The notes beneath the pieces are model-generated. The model ran no database searches and was not told the origin of the DNA. It saw only the letters and a list, made by a program, of their open reading frames with translations. Positions 46,848-55,182 of a stretch of DNA of 64,000 bases are shown here, in pieces. The DNA lies in assembly GCA_964035795.1 (NCBI GenBank), contig OZ038322.1, positions 15,857,447 to 15,921,446 on the forward strand, in the 5' to 3' direction. A program made the position numbers and the translations under genes. This stretch comes from Pterobdella sp. o SKG-2022 (Eukaryota > Annelida > Clitellata > Hirudinida > Piscicolidae). Position 1 is the stretch's first letter; each line of letters starts with the position of its first letter.

Positions 46848-48992
46848 TGACATAGTAATGCTTCATAGCCTGGAATGCTGGCATATCAGGTCTTCTTAGT
46901 ATATGTCCCAACATCCTCCATCTTGCACCAGCAATTTCAACTGAAAGGGGTATTCTAATCGTTCTTTAACTTCGTTCAGCTTTGTTGCTGATTCTATTGG
47001 GATAGTAGATACCGATCATTCTCTTAAGCTGTTTGCGGTGGAATGCGTCAATCTTAGCTTCTATATTTTTGTTGACTGTCTATGCTGAAGAGTTGTAGGT
47101 GAGAACTGGTTTAACATAGGAATTATACACTCGGACATTTTGCCTATTTTTAGCTTTTTCCCTTTCATGTATATTTTCCATAATTTACTCATCGAAGTTT
47201 GTGAAAGTTGTTTTCTCTCATTATAGGAATTTTTAAATTGCTCCTAGTTCTGGTTTTACCTCAAGTATACTTTAGTCAATTTAAAAAAATTTTTCACAAC
47301 ACCTAATTTCTGTTTCATTTTATCTCATGTATTTATTTCTTATAAACCGACATAAAATTTTGTACACTATTTCGTTCTTTTTTTCACCTTTGGTCTATAC
47401 TCTTTTAAAACAATTTATTTTTAAATTTATTTCATTTTCAAGCCATCTCAAGTCAATTCTTTTAAGGTATATTTAAATCTGAGACTATTCAAAAAATTAC
47501 CATACAAATTGCTTTTGTTATAATTTTTTCCGTTCTGAATAACCACTTAATTTTTACTCAAGGTGCCAAAGCTCGCTCTTATACAAAATATTCTATCTTT
47601 TAGTGCATAAAAAATTTTTCATTTTGTAAAAAAAAAACTGGCAAAAGTATATGGCCATATTTTTTCAACTTCGCCGACCTGCTCTCATTCTCGCAGTCTT
47701 TGTCGTTTTCCAATCCCAACTATAATAAACTTCATTTTACTAATACAGAAAAAAATTAACTGTTTCTATAACATAGCATAGAGTCAACAGGTTGTGTCCT
47801 TAAACTCTAGCTTCTTTTACATACCAGTCAGCCCCTTTAGCTCAATGGTTATCTAAAAGTTACCGGGTTCAATCCCGTTTGGGCCGACAATTAGCACCTG
47901 TTCCACAGTGTGTTTTCGCTACATTAAATTTGTAGCAAGCGCTTTGATCTATAAGGAAAAGCGCTTTATAAATACCGCATTACATTACATTAAATTACAT
48001 TACCAGGCCTATGAGGTCTTTGAGTAGCTTTGCGTAAAGTGGAATCTTTGTACACTTTGAATGACTGTAGAATACTTATTTTGAAATATTAATTTACAAT
48101 TCTTTTCTTTAGATCAGTTTCAACTCTCGTTTGATTTCTTTTTTGGCTCAAACTTCTATAAAATCTTTCTTGCTTATTGTTCATTATATAACATTTTTTA
48201 TTTCATATCAAACTCCTATTCTTTTCAAGGTAACTTTTCAAAGAAATAATATGTATCTTTTCAATATTCAATTTTTTTTTAATGAATCTCATTTTTTATT
48301 AATGAATCTCATTTTTTATCTCCTGGAGCATACTGGTATACGTTGATTTGCTCTTTTTTCCTTAGTGACATGATGCACTTTAAGCTTACCATAGAAAGCA
48401 TAACGTTTTTTAACCTGACCAATAGGATTGAAACAGATATTGACCAGATTTTTTAAAATTTGCTTTTCTACCGCTGAAAAGCATTTTAAAAATATCATTT
48501 TTTTAAAATATCAATATAATATAGCAAAACAAAAACAATGCTTGGCTAGCGGGAAAAATAGCAAATTTAAAAAATCTGGTCTAAATCTATTTCAACCCTA
48601 TTGGTCATGGTGAAAAACGTTATGCTTTCTTAAGTAAGCGATAACTTCCCCTTAATCTTTAGTGAGTTTTCGTTAAAATGAATGCATTAAATATATTTAT
48701 TTCAAGTTTATTGTAAACGTTTTTAAAATGTTCTTTTGATAAATTTTGTATTCATACCTCAATTCACTTAATTCAAATCATTTTTATGTAATTACTTTAT
48801 TGATTACAAATTTAACAAGGCTATAAACTCTTCAAAGGAATCTACCAGTGTCCTTGTTATTACTACCCGAATAGAGAAGGTGAACAGAATCGTGCTTCAT
48901 ATGTGGTAAGTATTGATCTCAAGGCCGGAGAAAAAAGCCAAGAACATTGGATTAAAAGAGGGATAGCTGCTTTATTAAGCCTTGACACATAA
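17172..48992 (+). CDS. DNAH2: Axonemal dynein heavy chain, DNAH2-type (inner arm f/I1)
   Basis: About 80 short exons encode a full-length dynein heavy chain. The assignment to DNAH2, the I1/f inner-arm beta heavy chain, rests on paralog-specific stretches: [36 protein letters not shown] in the tail and [21 protein letters not shown] at the C-terminus. It works in the ciliary or flagellar axoneme as a microtubule motor controlling bend form. Exon 1 (17172-17210, [13 protein letters not shown]) supplies the start and joins in phase to 17588-17842. The tail is shorter at the N-terminus than in vertebrate DNAH2. I found no stop or frameshift inside confidently placed exons; a few joins (between about 35710 and 36480, and after 43420) are less certain. 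Several near-invariant motor motifs are changed (see domain entries and findings). The last intron (46246-48819) is filled with repeats. Confidence 0.93.
22261..22462. mobile_element. Foldback (MITE-like) element, full copy
   Basis: Two ~80-bp arms form a near-perfect inverted repeat: left tip TATAATAGAAAAAAACACTG, right tip CAGTG-like TAGTGTTTGTTTCTATTATA. Each arm holds CACGAAGCTTTTCGTAAGA or its complement. Between them a 23-bp unit (GATAATGTAAGATATTCTCA plus CTT) is tandemly repeated about 2.7 times. No coding capacity. It lies in a dynein intron. Confidence 0.85.
23080..23117. repeat. Short palindrome related to the foldback family
   Basis: GAACTTACATTATC-ACG-AACTTGATAATGTAAGTTC is a near-perfect hairpin whose stem sequence (TTGATAATGTAAG) is the inner stem of the 22261-22462 element. 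It looks like a minimal derivative. Confidence 0.65.
26228..29527 (+). other. DNAH2: Dynein gene: linker region exons
   Basis: Exons at about 26228-26385, 26498-26581, 26689-26850, 26931-27090, 27166-27287, 27408-27498, 27546-27675, 27850-28031, 28117-28256, 28357-28575, 28653-28752, 28831-28956, 29096-29206 and 29355-29527 encode the linker, which swings across the AAA ring in the power stroke. Landmarks are [38 protein letters not shown](N) and NSFDWMKEF. Phases agree across the junctions I checked. Confidence 0.87.
27740..27840. repeat. Foldback-family half element
   Basis: ACGAAGCTTTTCGTTAACAG matches the arm core of the 22261-22462 element. Only remnants of the opposite arm (AGTTTCTCAAT) follow, so this is a decayed copy in a dynein intron. 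Confidence 0.5.
29665..29745. repeat. Foldback-family half element
   Basis: TTACATTATCAAGTTAAAAG, CTTCGTGAC and TTTGTGTTTGTTTAC follow the right-arm order of the 22261-22462 element, with about 20 bases lost from the middle. It is intronic. Confidence 0.5.
29898..31758 (+). other. DNAH2: Dynein gene: AAA1 (main ATPase site), with altered motifs
   Basis: Exons 29898-30019, 30253-30438, 30547-30730, about 30890-30938, 31019-31095, 31390-31534 and about 31633-31758. The Walker A reads [10 protein letters not shown] where axonemal dyneins almost always have GPAGTGKTET; the essential GxxGTGKT is kept. Walker B is intact ([18 protein letters not shown]). The normally invariant segment after ATMN (PGYAGRTELPxNLK) is replaced by an unrelated sequence of equal length ending in [19 protein letters not shown] then resumes normally. 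AAA1 hydrolysis drives the motor, so these changes matter if the exon joins are right. Confidence 0.85.
31181..31270. repeat. Hairpin inverted repeat in a dynein intron
   Basis: The left arm GGAAGAACTTTAGTAAATTT (about 31194-31213) is perfectly complementary to AAATTTACTAAAGTTCTTCC at about 31237-31256, with a loop of about 23 bases. Pairing extends imperfectly outward to TTACGTCGATTTT and AAATCGAAGTAA. It differs in sequence from the AAGCTTTTCG family. Confidence 0.85.
31859..33764 (+). other. DNAH2: Dynein gene: AAA2 exons
   Basis: Exons about 31859-32077, 32168-32286, 32348-32483, 32831-32970, 33244-33398 and 33521-33764. The P-loop is GETLTGKSS. The well-conserved block [30 protein letters not shown] and the following [16 protein letters not shown] are present, with [10 protein letters not shown] in place of the usual [28 protein letters not shown] and the lid follow. 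A further open segment at 32659-32788 lies in the intron between TEQ and LLFEV (see findings). Confidence 0.87.
33844..35649 (+). other. DNAH2: Dynein gene: AAA3 exons
   Basis: Exons about 33844-34042, 34109-34348, 34541-34640, 34834-35013, 35116-35200, 35293-35424 and 35545-35649. Walker A is GPQGSGKSS and Walker B is LIFIDDMNM, so nucleotide binding looks possible. [19 protein letters not shown] is typical. The usual AMGPPGGGR motif is replaced by AMTQSDGSR, followed by [12 protein letters not shown], so the join is right and the Gly-Pro-rich loop really differs. [15 protein letters not shown] closes the block. Confidence 0.86.
35710..38665 (+). other. DNAH2: Dynein gene: AAA4 exons, degenerate
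   Basis: Exons about 35710-35770, 36469-36626, 36689-36838, 36897-37031, 37896-38028, 38373-38444 and 38591-38665. Walker A is intact ([17 protein letters not shown]). The Walker B strand reads VIVVKDEEN where family members have a hydrophobic strand plus VDTQI, and the later SPMGxxFR loop reads SQFGSNFR. The motif (N)YVTPTNYLEL preceding the stalk is altered to [12 protein letters not shown]. The link between 35770 and 36469 is shorter than in vertebrates and one small exon may be unplaced. Confidence 0.75.
38711..40048 (+). other. DNAH2: Dynein gene: stalk coiled coil and microtubule-binding domain
   Basis: CC1 is at 38711-38955 and 39044-39160 ([40 protein letters not shown]). The microtubule-binding domain is at about 39239-39380 and 39501-39788 ([70 protein letters not shown]). 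CC2 continues through 39884-40048. This block is far more conserved than AAA1, AAA3 and AAA4 of the same gene, implying retained microtubule binding. Confidence 0.9.
40149..43424 (+). other. DNAH2: Dynein gene: AAA5 and start of AAA6 exons
   Basis: Exons about 40149-40267, 40322-40539, 40630-40780, 40961-41113, 41233-41367, 41550-41702, 42091-42287, 42400-42524, 42604-42786 and 43220-43424. Markers are [96 protein letters not shown] and [20 protein letters not shown]. The sequence is well conserved and phases fit. Confidence 0.88.
46384..46746 (+). mobile_element. LINE 3' end (RT C-terminus)
   Basis: The plus frame reads [35 protein letters not shown] and [20 protein letters not shown] before a TGA at 46732-46734. 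This is the C-terminal tail of non-LTR RTs (R-L-R-W-F-G-H, GRPKKTW, W..L). It directly precedes a (GAT)30 tract, which is presumably its 3' tail. Severely 5'-truncated; it sits in the last dynein intron. Confidence 0.8.
46757..46846. repeat. (GAT)30 microsatellite
   Basis: Thirty uninterrupted GAT units (90 bp). It lies between two LINE tails that point at each other. Apparent poly-His and poly-Ser frames across it are shadows. Confidence 0.98.
46847..47160 (-). mobile_element. LINE 3' end on the opposite strand
   Basis: The minus strand reads [10 protein letters not shown], then [20 protein letters not shown], then [20 protein letters not shown] before running into the (ATC) tract at its 3' side. 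This is another RT C-terminal region, of a different family from the plus-strand piece next door. Stops are present, so it is dead. Confidence 0.75.
47828..48004 (+). mobile_element. tRNA-derived SINE with ATTACA tail
   Basis: A tRNA-like head (CAGCCCCTTTAGCTCAATGG, then B box GGGTTCAATCCCG and GGGCCGAC) is followed by a body containing GTTTTCGCTACATTAAATTT, GTAGCAAGCGCTTTGATCT and AAGCGCTTTATAAATACC, and a tail of ATTACA-type repeats. The AGCGCTTTATAAA end is typical of SINEs mobilised by CR1/L2-type LINEs. The D-arm region is deleted relative to the copy at 62096. It lies in the last dynein intron. Confidence 0.85.
48384..48641. mobile_element. Foldback element, second family
   Basis: The left arm (GAAAGCATAACGTTTTTTAA from 48394, CTGACCAATAGG, GACCAGATTTTTTAAA) is the inverse of the right arm (TTTAAAAAATCTGGTC, CCTATTGGTCATGG, GTTATGCTTTC ending 48629). 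Arms are about 80 bp with roughly 85-90% identity by eye. There is no coding capacity. It lies in the last dynein intron. Confidence 0.85.
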
Positions 48993-49072
48993 ATTTATTC
49001 ATAAATGACAGATTATTTAGTCAAAATTTGATCATAACTTAAAAAATAATATTCGATTAGAAGTTTCCAATT

Positions 49073-49078
49073 AATAAA
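49073..49078 (+). terminator. Poly(A) signal, dynein gene
   Basis: AATAAA lies 81 bases after the dynein stop codon and is the first good signal there. Only about 30 bases separate it from the first heat-shock element of the next gene. Confidence 0.55.
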
Positions 49079-49106
49079 TTTTCATTACGAGAATTTTTCA
49101 TTACAT

Positions 49107-49231
49107 AGAATGTTCTAGATAAAGGTATGAATAGTTTTTGGTTCTGTTTTTGCATTCATAGAACAACATCTACGATTGGACGGCTATTTATAAATGTTCT
49201 AGAACAAATCATACACAACCTTACTATAAAA
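49107..49231 (+). promoter_or_regulatory. Heat-shock promoter: HSEs, CCAAT, TATA
   Basis: AGAATGTTCTAGAT at 49107-49120 is a three-unit heat-shock element (GAA-TTC-GA pattern). GTTCTAGAAC at 49196-49205 is a second HSE. ATTGG at 49175-49179 is an inverted CCAAT box. TATAAAA at 49225-49231 is a TATA box about 25 bases upstream of the likely start of the 5'UTR exon; TTTATAAA at 49187-49194 is an alternative. Together they predict HSF1-driven stress induction of the downstream HSP70. Confidence 0.8.
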
Positions 49232-49284
49232 CGAACACGTGAACCTGCCCGGTACACTCAATAAAACCTTTAAGTCGTCCCTAC

Positions 49285-49350
49285 GTGAGTATTTCTGTAT
49301 ATTTTTTGACGTCATGGAATTTTTTCAATATTTCGTTTTTCTTTTTTTAG
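49285..49350 (+). other. 5'UTR intron of HSP70
   Basis: A consensus donor (TAC|GTGAGT at 49285) and a T-rich acceptor (CTTTTTTTAG ending 49350) define a 66-bp intron just upstream of the ATG at 49373. A leader intron is a hallmark of constitutive HSC70-type genes, whereas classic inducible HSP70 genes often lack introns. Confidence 0.75.
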
Positions 49351-49372
49351 GTTCTAGTACTGTGATCTCGCT

Positions 49373-51424
49373 ATGGCTAAAGCACCAACTATTGGTATTG
49401 ATTTGGGTACAACTTACTCGTGTGTTGGCGTTTTTCAACATGGTAAAGTAGAAATTATCGCTAATGATCAGGGAAATAGAACGACTCCAAGTTATGTAGC
49501 TTTCACTGACTCAGAACGTCTGATCGGAGATGCCGCTAAAAACCAAGTGGCTATCAATCCTACTAACACTGTTTTCGACGCTAAAAGGTTGATTGGTAGA
49601 AAGTTCGATGATGCTTCAGTACAGTCTGACATGAAGCATTGGCCTTTCCAAGTCTTCAGTGATGGAGGCAAGCCCAAAATCAAAGTAGAATTTAAAAATG
49701 AAGAAAAGACCTTTTTCCCAGAAGAAATATCTTCAATGGTTCTTTTGAAAATGAAAGAAACTGCTGAAGCGTATTTAGGAAAAACTGTGACCGATGCCGT
49801 TGTTACTGTTCCTGCATATTTCAACGATTCACAAAGACAGGCTACAAAGGATGCCGGTATGATTTCAGGAATGAATGTTTTAAGAATCATCAACGAACCA
49901 ACGGCCGCAGCTATTGCCTATGGCTTAGATAAAAAACATGGTAGTGAGAGGAATGTTCTTATCTTCGATTTGGGTGGTGGTACTTTTGATGTTTCCGTAC
50001 TCAGTATTGAGGAAGGTATTTTTGAAGTAAAATCAACTTCAGGAAACACTCATCTTGGTGGTGAAGATTTTGATAATCGTATGGTTAATCATTTCATTGA
50101 AGAGTTTAAGCGTAAGCACAAAAAAGATATCTCTAACAATAAAAGAGCTGTGAGAAGACTTAGGACTGCTTGTGAAAGAGCCAAGAGAACTTTGTCTAGC
50201 TCAAGTCAAGCTTCTGTAGAAATTGATTCACTTTTTGAAGGCATTGATTTTTATACAAGTCTCACCAGAGCTAGGTTTGAGGAAATGAATGGTGATTTGT
50301 TCAGAAAAACTTTGGAGCCAGTAGAAAAAGCCTTGAAAGATGCTAAATTGGATAAGTCAAATATCCATGAAATTGTTTTGGTTGGTGGTTCAACTAGAAT
50401 TCCTCGTGTTCAAAAATTGCTTCAGGACTGCTTCAATGGGAAGGAATTGAACAAGTCCATCAACCCAGATGAAGCTGTGGCTTATGGAGCTGGTAATTAA
50501 TTATTTAAATTGACATACATGAAAAGCAAAATCTTTATATTTGCATTTAATTTGTATAATTAAATGTTTCATGGTATGAATTAGTTATTTTCATTCACAG
50601 CTGTTCAGGCCGCTATTTTGGGGGGTGACACACATGATACTGTTCAAGATCTTCTCTTGTTGGATGTGGCTCCACTCTCACTGGGTATTGAAACTGCAGG
50701 TGGTGTCATGACTGCTTTGGTGAAAAGGAATACCACTATTCCAACTAAGCAGACACAAACATTCACAACATACTCTGATAATCAACCTGGTGTGTTGATT
50801 CAAGTTTATGAAGGAGAAAGAGCTATGACAGCTGACAATAACATTTTGGGTAAATTTGAGTTGACTGGTATCCCTCCGGCCCCAAGAGGTGTTCCTCAAA
50901 TAGAAGTTACTTTTGATGTTGATGCAAATGGAATCATGCATGTGTCAGCTGTTGACAAGAGTACTGGTAAAGAAAATAAAATCACCATCACAAATGACAA
51001 AGGCCGTCTCAGCAAGGAAGAAATTGAAAAAATGGTTAAGGATGCTGAGAAGTATAAGGATGAAGACAATAAACAAAAGGATAGAATTTCTGCCAAAAAT
51101 GCTCTTGAAGGATATGCTTTCAACATGAAGTCTACTGCAGAAGATGATAAGCTAAAAGACAAAATCTCAGAAAGCGATAAGGCCACCGTTGTAGACAAAT
51201 GCAATGAAGTTCTTAAATGGATGGATTCAAATCAATTGGCTGAAAAAGAGGAATTTGAACACCAACAAAAAGAATTGGAAAAGGTCTGCATGCCCATTGT
51301 GACTAAATTGTACCAGGGTGCAGGAGGTGCTCCTGGTGGCATGCCAGGTGGATTCCCAGGTGCTCCTGGTGGACCTGCTCCAGGTGATGGTGGAAAAGGA
51401 CCTACCATTGAAGAAGTTGATTAA
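49373..51424 (+). CDS. HSP70: Cytosolic HSP70/HSC70 chaperone
   Basis: Two coding exons, 49373-50492 and 50601-51424, join in phase (GGA GCT G|CT GTT) to 647 residues. ATPase-domain signatures are all present: [29 protein letters not shown] and [16 protein letters not shown]. The linker and substrate-binding domain ([20 protein letters not shown]) follow. The C-terminus has Gly-Gly-Met/Pro repeats and ends PTIEEVD, the tag for TPR co-chaperones of cytosolic family members. There is no signal peptide and no KDEL, so ER and mitochondrial forms are excluded. It folds and refolds client proteins with J-proteins and exchange factors. HSEs upstream plus introns suggest a gene both constitutive and stress-induced. 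AT-rich codon use matches its neighbours. Confidence 0.97.
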
Positions 51425-51508
51425 GCTTCACACTTATGCTATCATGTTCCTCTGCATTTTATACTTAGGACTCTAAATCATGTTTTATAGCAAAAATGTC
51501 AAGAGTTG

Positions 51509-51514
51509 AATAAA
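51509..51514 (+). terminator. Poly(A) signal, HSP70
   Basis: AATAAA about 85 bases after the stop codon, in AGTTGAATAAAATAAC. Confidence 0.7.
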
Positions 51515-51879
51515 ATAACTTATAACTGAGTTTTTGGTTGCGCGTATGTTAAAACTTATTTATAGCGATTTCCGTAAGTTATATAAAGCATCGTTGCTGA
51601 TTTGAGAAACGACTTCCCACTAACCGAGCCGTTTCAACGCAACTTTAAATATTCGTTCAGATTTAGATGCCGCTACAGGTTTTTAAAATAATCACGATTC
51701 TTACAAAGCTTATATTCTGCTCATGATGTAAAAACCTTTCCATTTCAATCATAAGCTGTTTTGGTTTGTTTCATGGGCTTTCTGGAACTAGTTCAGTTAA
51801 AATTTTAGCGAATATGTGGCATTACGAAATTAATCAATTGAATTATTTTACTCAAAATTTTTTTGTGGTCTAGAAAAGA
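51515..51879. other. HSP70 3' flank
   Basis: No gene or structured repeat recognised. Confidence 0.5.
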
Positions 51880-52436
51880 ATGGAGCAGAGTACTTTAGTA
51901 ATGAGCTCCCCAATAAGTCCTATACGCAAATCAAGGGTTTAAAGCATATTCCTGGTTTTGGCCTCTTACCATGCTAAGGCAGAGTTCCGCAGTTCACAGT
52001 TTAGACTTCTTCTCTAGGTCTGCTTTGGACGTCCCCCCCCTTTTACTTGCGGGTTCTATTCAAGCGCCTGTCTGGTAATATTTCCAGGCTCTTTCCGTAG
52101 GGTGTGACCGATCCATCGCCATTTTCGCCGTTTGACTTGGACATTCATTAGTTGTTGATTTGTGGATGTCCATAGCTCGGCGTTCTGCACTCTGTCGAAC
52201 CATCTCAAACGGAGAATCTATCGAAGGCAGCCATTACGAAGGTTTGCATCTTTGCCGTGTTGCTCTCCAAGCTTCTGACCCATAAAGAAGCACAGACTTC
52301 ACGTTGGAGTTGAAGATTCTGAGTTTAGTTTTGGTGGAGACGCTGTTCGCTTTCCACACAGATCTTAACATAGCAAATGCTTGTCGAGCTTTCTTCAGCC
52401 TAGCCTTGATGTCTTCATCTGTACCTCAAAGCATGT
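51880..52436 (-). mobile_element. RTE-type LINE C-terminus, decayed
   Basis: The minus strand reads DEDIKARLKKARQAFAMLRS, VWKANSVSTKTKLRIFNSNV, KSVLLYGSEAWR, then after frame breaks RQSAERRAMDIHKSTTNECP, MAMDRSHPTERAWKYYQTGA and further weakly preserved tail. This is the standard thumb/C-terminal order of RTE-like LINEs. Frameshifts and stops show it is inactive. The RT catalytic core is missing (3'-end fragment). Confidence 0.8.
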
Positions 52437-53080
52437 ATACCATGAAGAAAATTCAAATGGGTAGGCCATATTATACAGCATGAAAACCTGTTTTAAAAAG
52501 CCAAAATTTATGAAAAAGACTGAACCATGAATTGAGAACCAAAATATTAGATAGTATATTAAAGATGAAAATAAAACTGATGGTTTAAGAGATGTCGGTA
52601 TCGCAAAACGAGAATGATGATAACAAATAAGTTCAAGACGAAGTAGAATGAAAAGCTCAGTCTTTCATGAAAGTTTATGGTTGACGTTGGAGATTTTTGT
52701 ATGCAATTCAACCATCCTTAACTATGCACATGAATATAGATTTTGGATTTTTGCTGTCCAAACAATAAGTATTTTCCAAAAGTGAAAAATTCCAGGCACT
52801 AATTGGCATAAAAAAAGACGATTTTGACCATGGTGGCATGAAATAAACTGTTCTTAGACCCCATTGAAAAAACATGCAGATCAATGTAATTTCAGTGAAA
52901 TTTTAGCTGAAACAATTAGAAAAAGTAAAATTTTTAGTCGTTTTCATAAGAACCAATTTTTGAGTTCTTTTAATGAGTTTGGCTGTTTTGTATATCAGGA
53001 AAAAGTCTGTTTAAATGAGATTTTGCAATGATAACTTTTCGACTCAATAATAAAGCGAATCTATTAAAGAAAATGCTCAA
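52437..53080. other. Intergenic AT-rich stretch
   Basis: Broken coding-like traces at 52440-52640 may be further LINE debris. No gene is supported. Confidence 0.4.
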
Positions 53081-53276
53081 CAAGTCAATTTCTGCAGGTA
53101 ACCAGAATGCTTAAATGATATTACATGTGACTGGAAGCCTATCGTTTAAAGTTGAATGTTTCAAAAATTAAAGTTATCTGGTCTTCCAATGGCATTCAAC
53201 TTCAAGTGATAAGCTTCCATCCTTACGCAATACCATTTACGCTACCAGATTAAGCTACCTGCAGAAAATTGACTTG
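53081..53276. mobile_element. Foldback element, third family
   Basis: CAAGTCAATTTCTGCAGGTA at the left end is inverted as TACCTGCAGAAAATTGACTT G at the right end. Inner blocks also pair: GGAAGCCTATCGTTTAAAGT against the complement of ACTTCAAGTGATAAGCTTCC, then TTGAATG against CATTCAA. Arms are about 80 bp with an AT-rich centre and no coding capacity. Confidence 0.8.
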
Positions 53277-53898
53277 TCATATTTGCAAGGGTCATAAATC
53301 TGAGTTTTATCTGCAAGTTAGTGGACACTAAAAGTATCTCATGACTAGCTTTCTAAAAACCTACTAAAGATCAAACAAATGGTCCAAGAACAAGACATTG
53401 TGGAGCACCAACACATGAGTGTAATAGGCAAATCAGTTTCACAATATCTGATAAGTTCTGTCATCTACAACTAATCATCTTAAAACACTATCCTCAAAAA
53501 GCAAAAAACTTTTCCAGTTTTTGTAGCAATATATATTATTTAATGTAATTCAACCATCATTGATTAATTTTTACAAATATATCTTAACCACCATATCAAA
53601 ACCGAGTATAGTTCTAATAGAAGTAAAAGATAATTAATAGTTGTCAGCTGCTTTAAAAACCTTTAAAGAGATTTTTTATGGTAGCTTCGATAAGTGGTAG
53701 CAACAATAAGCTGGATGTAGGTTGGGAAAGATAATTTTTGAGATATCTGAAGTGCACGAGCTTTTCTAGTATTCAGGTATTCCTTTAAAAACGCTGAATT
53801 TAGGATAAGCCTATAATATTTTCATCATTTTCCATCAATCTAAATTTAACATGAACTTATAGTATTTCTATCATTTTGTCGAGATAAGCGGTTTTCAG
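53277..53898. other. Intergenic AT-rich stretch
   Basis: Nothing recognised. Confidence 0.45.
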
Positions 53899-53910
53899 CG
53901 AAGGATAAAC

Positions 53911-54045
53911 ATGCGCCAACTCGAAGAAGTCTGGGAACCTAATGAAAAAGAACAGTTGAACAGGTTTAAAAAAAAGGCGGTATCAACTCACAAATCTTTT
54001 TCAAAGGACAGATGGGTACTAGATTCAAAAAACAACATTTGTTGG
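53911..54045 (+). CDS. Possible first coding exon of the APLF-like gene
   Basis: From ATG 53911 a 45-codon frame (MRQLEEVWEPNEKEQLNRFK, later STHKSFSKDRWVLDSKNNIC and W) ends at a plausible donor TGG|GTATTT. Spliced to the acceptor at 55172/55173 before the FHA exon it would stay in frame and read VGRMTSAVSL across the join, adding about 48 residues before the FHA domain. A possible acceptor (GGTTTTCAG, 53890-53898) lies just upstream. It may equally be a separate small ORF or chance. Vertebrate APLF has no such extension. Confidence 0.3.
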
Positions 54046-55182
54046 GTATTTTTTTAATTAACACCTTGACCTCTTCTTATCAACCTATTTAAACCTAGAG
54101 TTGCAAAAAAAAATAGTTTGATTATTTAAAATATTTTTTGGCTGATTCAATCTTATGTCAGATTTTTTTGAAAATTTTCATTCTCGATACCAGGAAATTT
54201 GTTTGAGATTTTGTTCTTGTATCTCCAATAAGGGATTTTTTTTGAGTTACTTAATTTTGCGTTTTCTTCTTTGGCTTACACAATTTCTTATGAAATGGCT
54301 TGGTAAAATCTCTAATTACCGTTCTTACTGACATTGGAACTTGAGGTACCTTTTTTGAAGCTTCTTTTGAGACATTTCGATTCACGAGCTTTTTTTTCCA
54401 ACCAAGAGTTGAACAATGTCAAATTGCAAAAGTTCTTAAAAAATGAAATACTTCAAACACATTATGATTGTCTAAACTAGCCTATTAACAAAATAGATTT
54501 GAATTTTATTAACTGAATAATAACAAGAAGCTTTTTTAAAGTTGAATTCCCATTATCAAGTATACAAACTTGATAAAATACCTTCCAAGGTTTTACACGA
54601 ATGATATTAATGGTTTAAAATAATTATCTTTTCTGTAAGCTTTGTTTATTTTTAATAAAACAATACATTCAAATTTTGTTAATAGGAAGTTGATAAAAAC
54701 TAACATTCTTTTTTAGAAAAGTTTTTTACATTTTCAAAATATGCTAATTTTATAAAATAAGGCGCTTCGGAAAATCTTGTTTTGCATTTCTTAGGTTTTC
54801 TAAAAGCTTGGTTTCAATTATTTTTAACTAAAACGTTTCGATTTTGAATCACAAAAGGTTTTTGAAAATTCTTTTTTGCAAATTCATTTTTTGATTTTTG
54901 TTTGAAATCATGAATAGCTCAACTTATTTTTGCATGCATCGTTACTGTTTCAAGAAAATTCACGGATAACATCATGATATTATTTTCGATATATATGATC
55001 AACATTAACAATTTTGTATTTTTTATCTGATAGAAAATAAAAATTAATCCTTAATCTTCTAAATAAAATTATAATAATGATTTCAATCGGCTTTCAATAA
55101 ATATCTTGAACATTGGCTTATTTATATAGTTTCTATTGAAAAAATAATTAATCATTTCAATTTAATTTTCCAGGTCGGGAGA

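Larger units (their letters stand above)
43563..48992 (+). other. DNAH2: Dynein gene: AAA6 end and C-terminal domain exons
   Basis: Exons about 43563-43690, 43756-43952, 44099-44289, 44396-44579, 44687-44907, 45082-45199, 45275-45341, 45441-45521, 45667-45845, 45934-46008, 46096-46245 and 48820-48992. Markers are [92 protein letters not shown] and, in the last exon, [26 protein letters not shown] before TAA at 48990-48992. Confidence 0.9.

Noticed and set aside
46515..46914. Poly-His and poly-Ser ORFs
   Set aside because: They are translations of the (GAT)30 microsatellite joined to LINE tails, not genes.
47828..47895. A functional tRNA gene
   Set aside because: A and B boxes are present, but the D-arm region is deleted and no cloverleaf closes. 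The conserved downstream body and ATTACA tail show it is a SINE head.
49492..49893. Minus-strand ORF across HSP70
   Set aside because: Antisense of the HSP70 ATPase domain. Open antisense frames are a common by-product of this gene's codon pattern.
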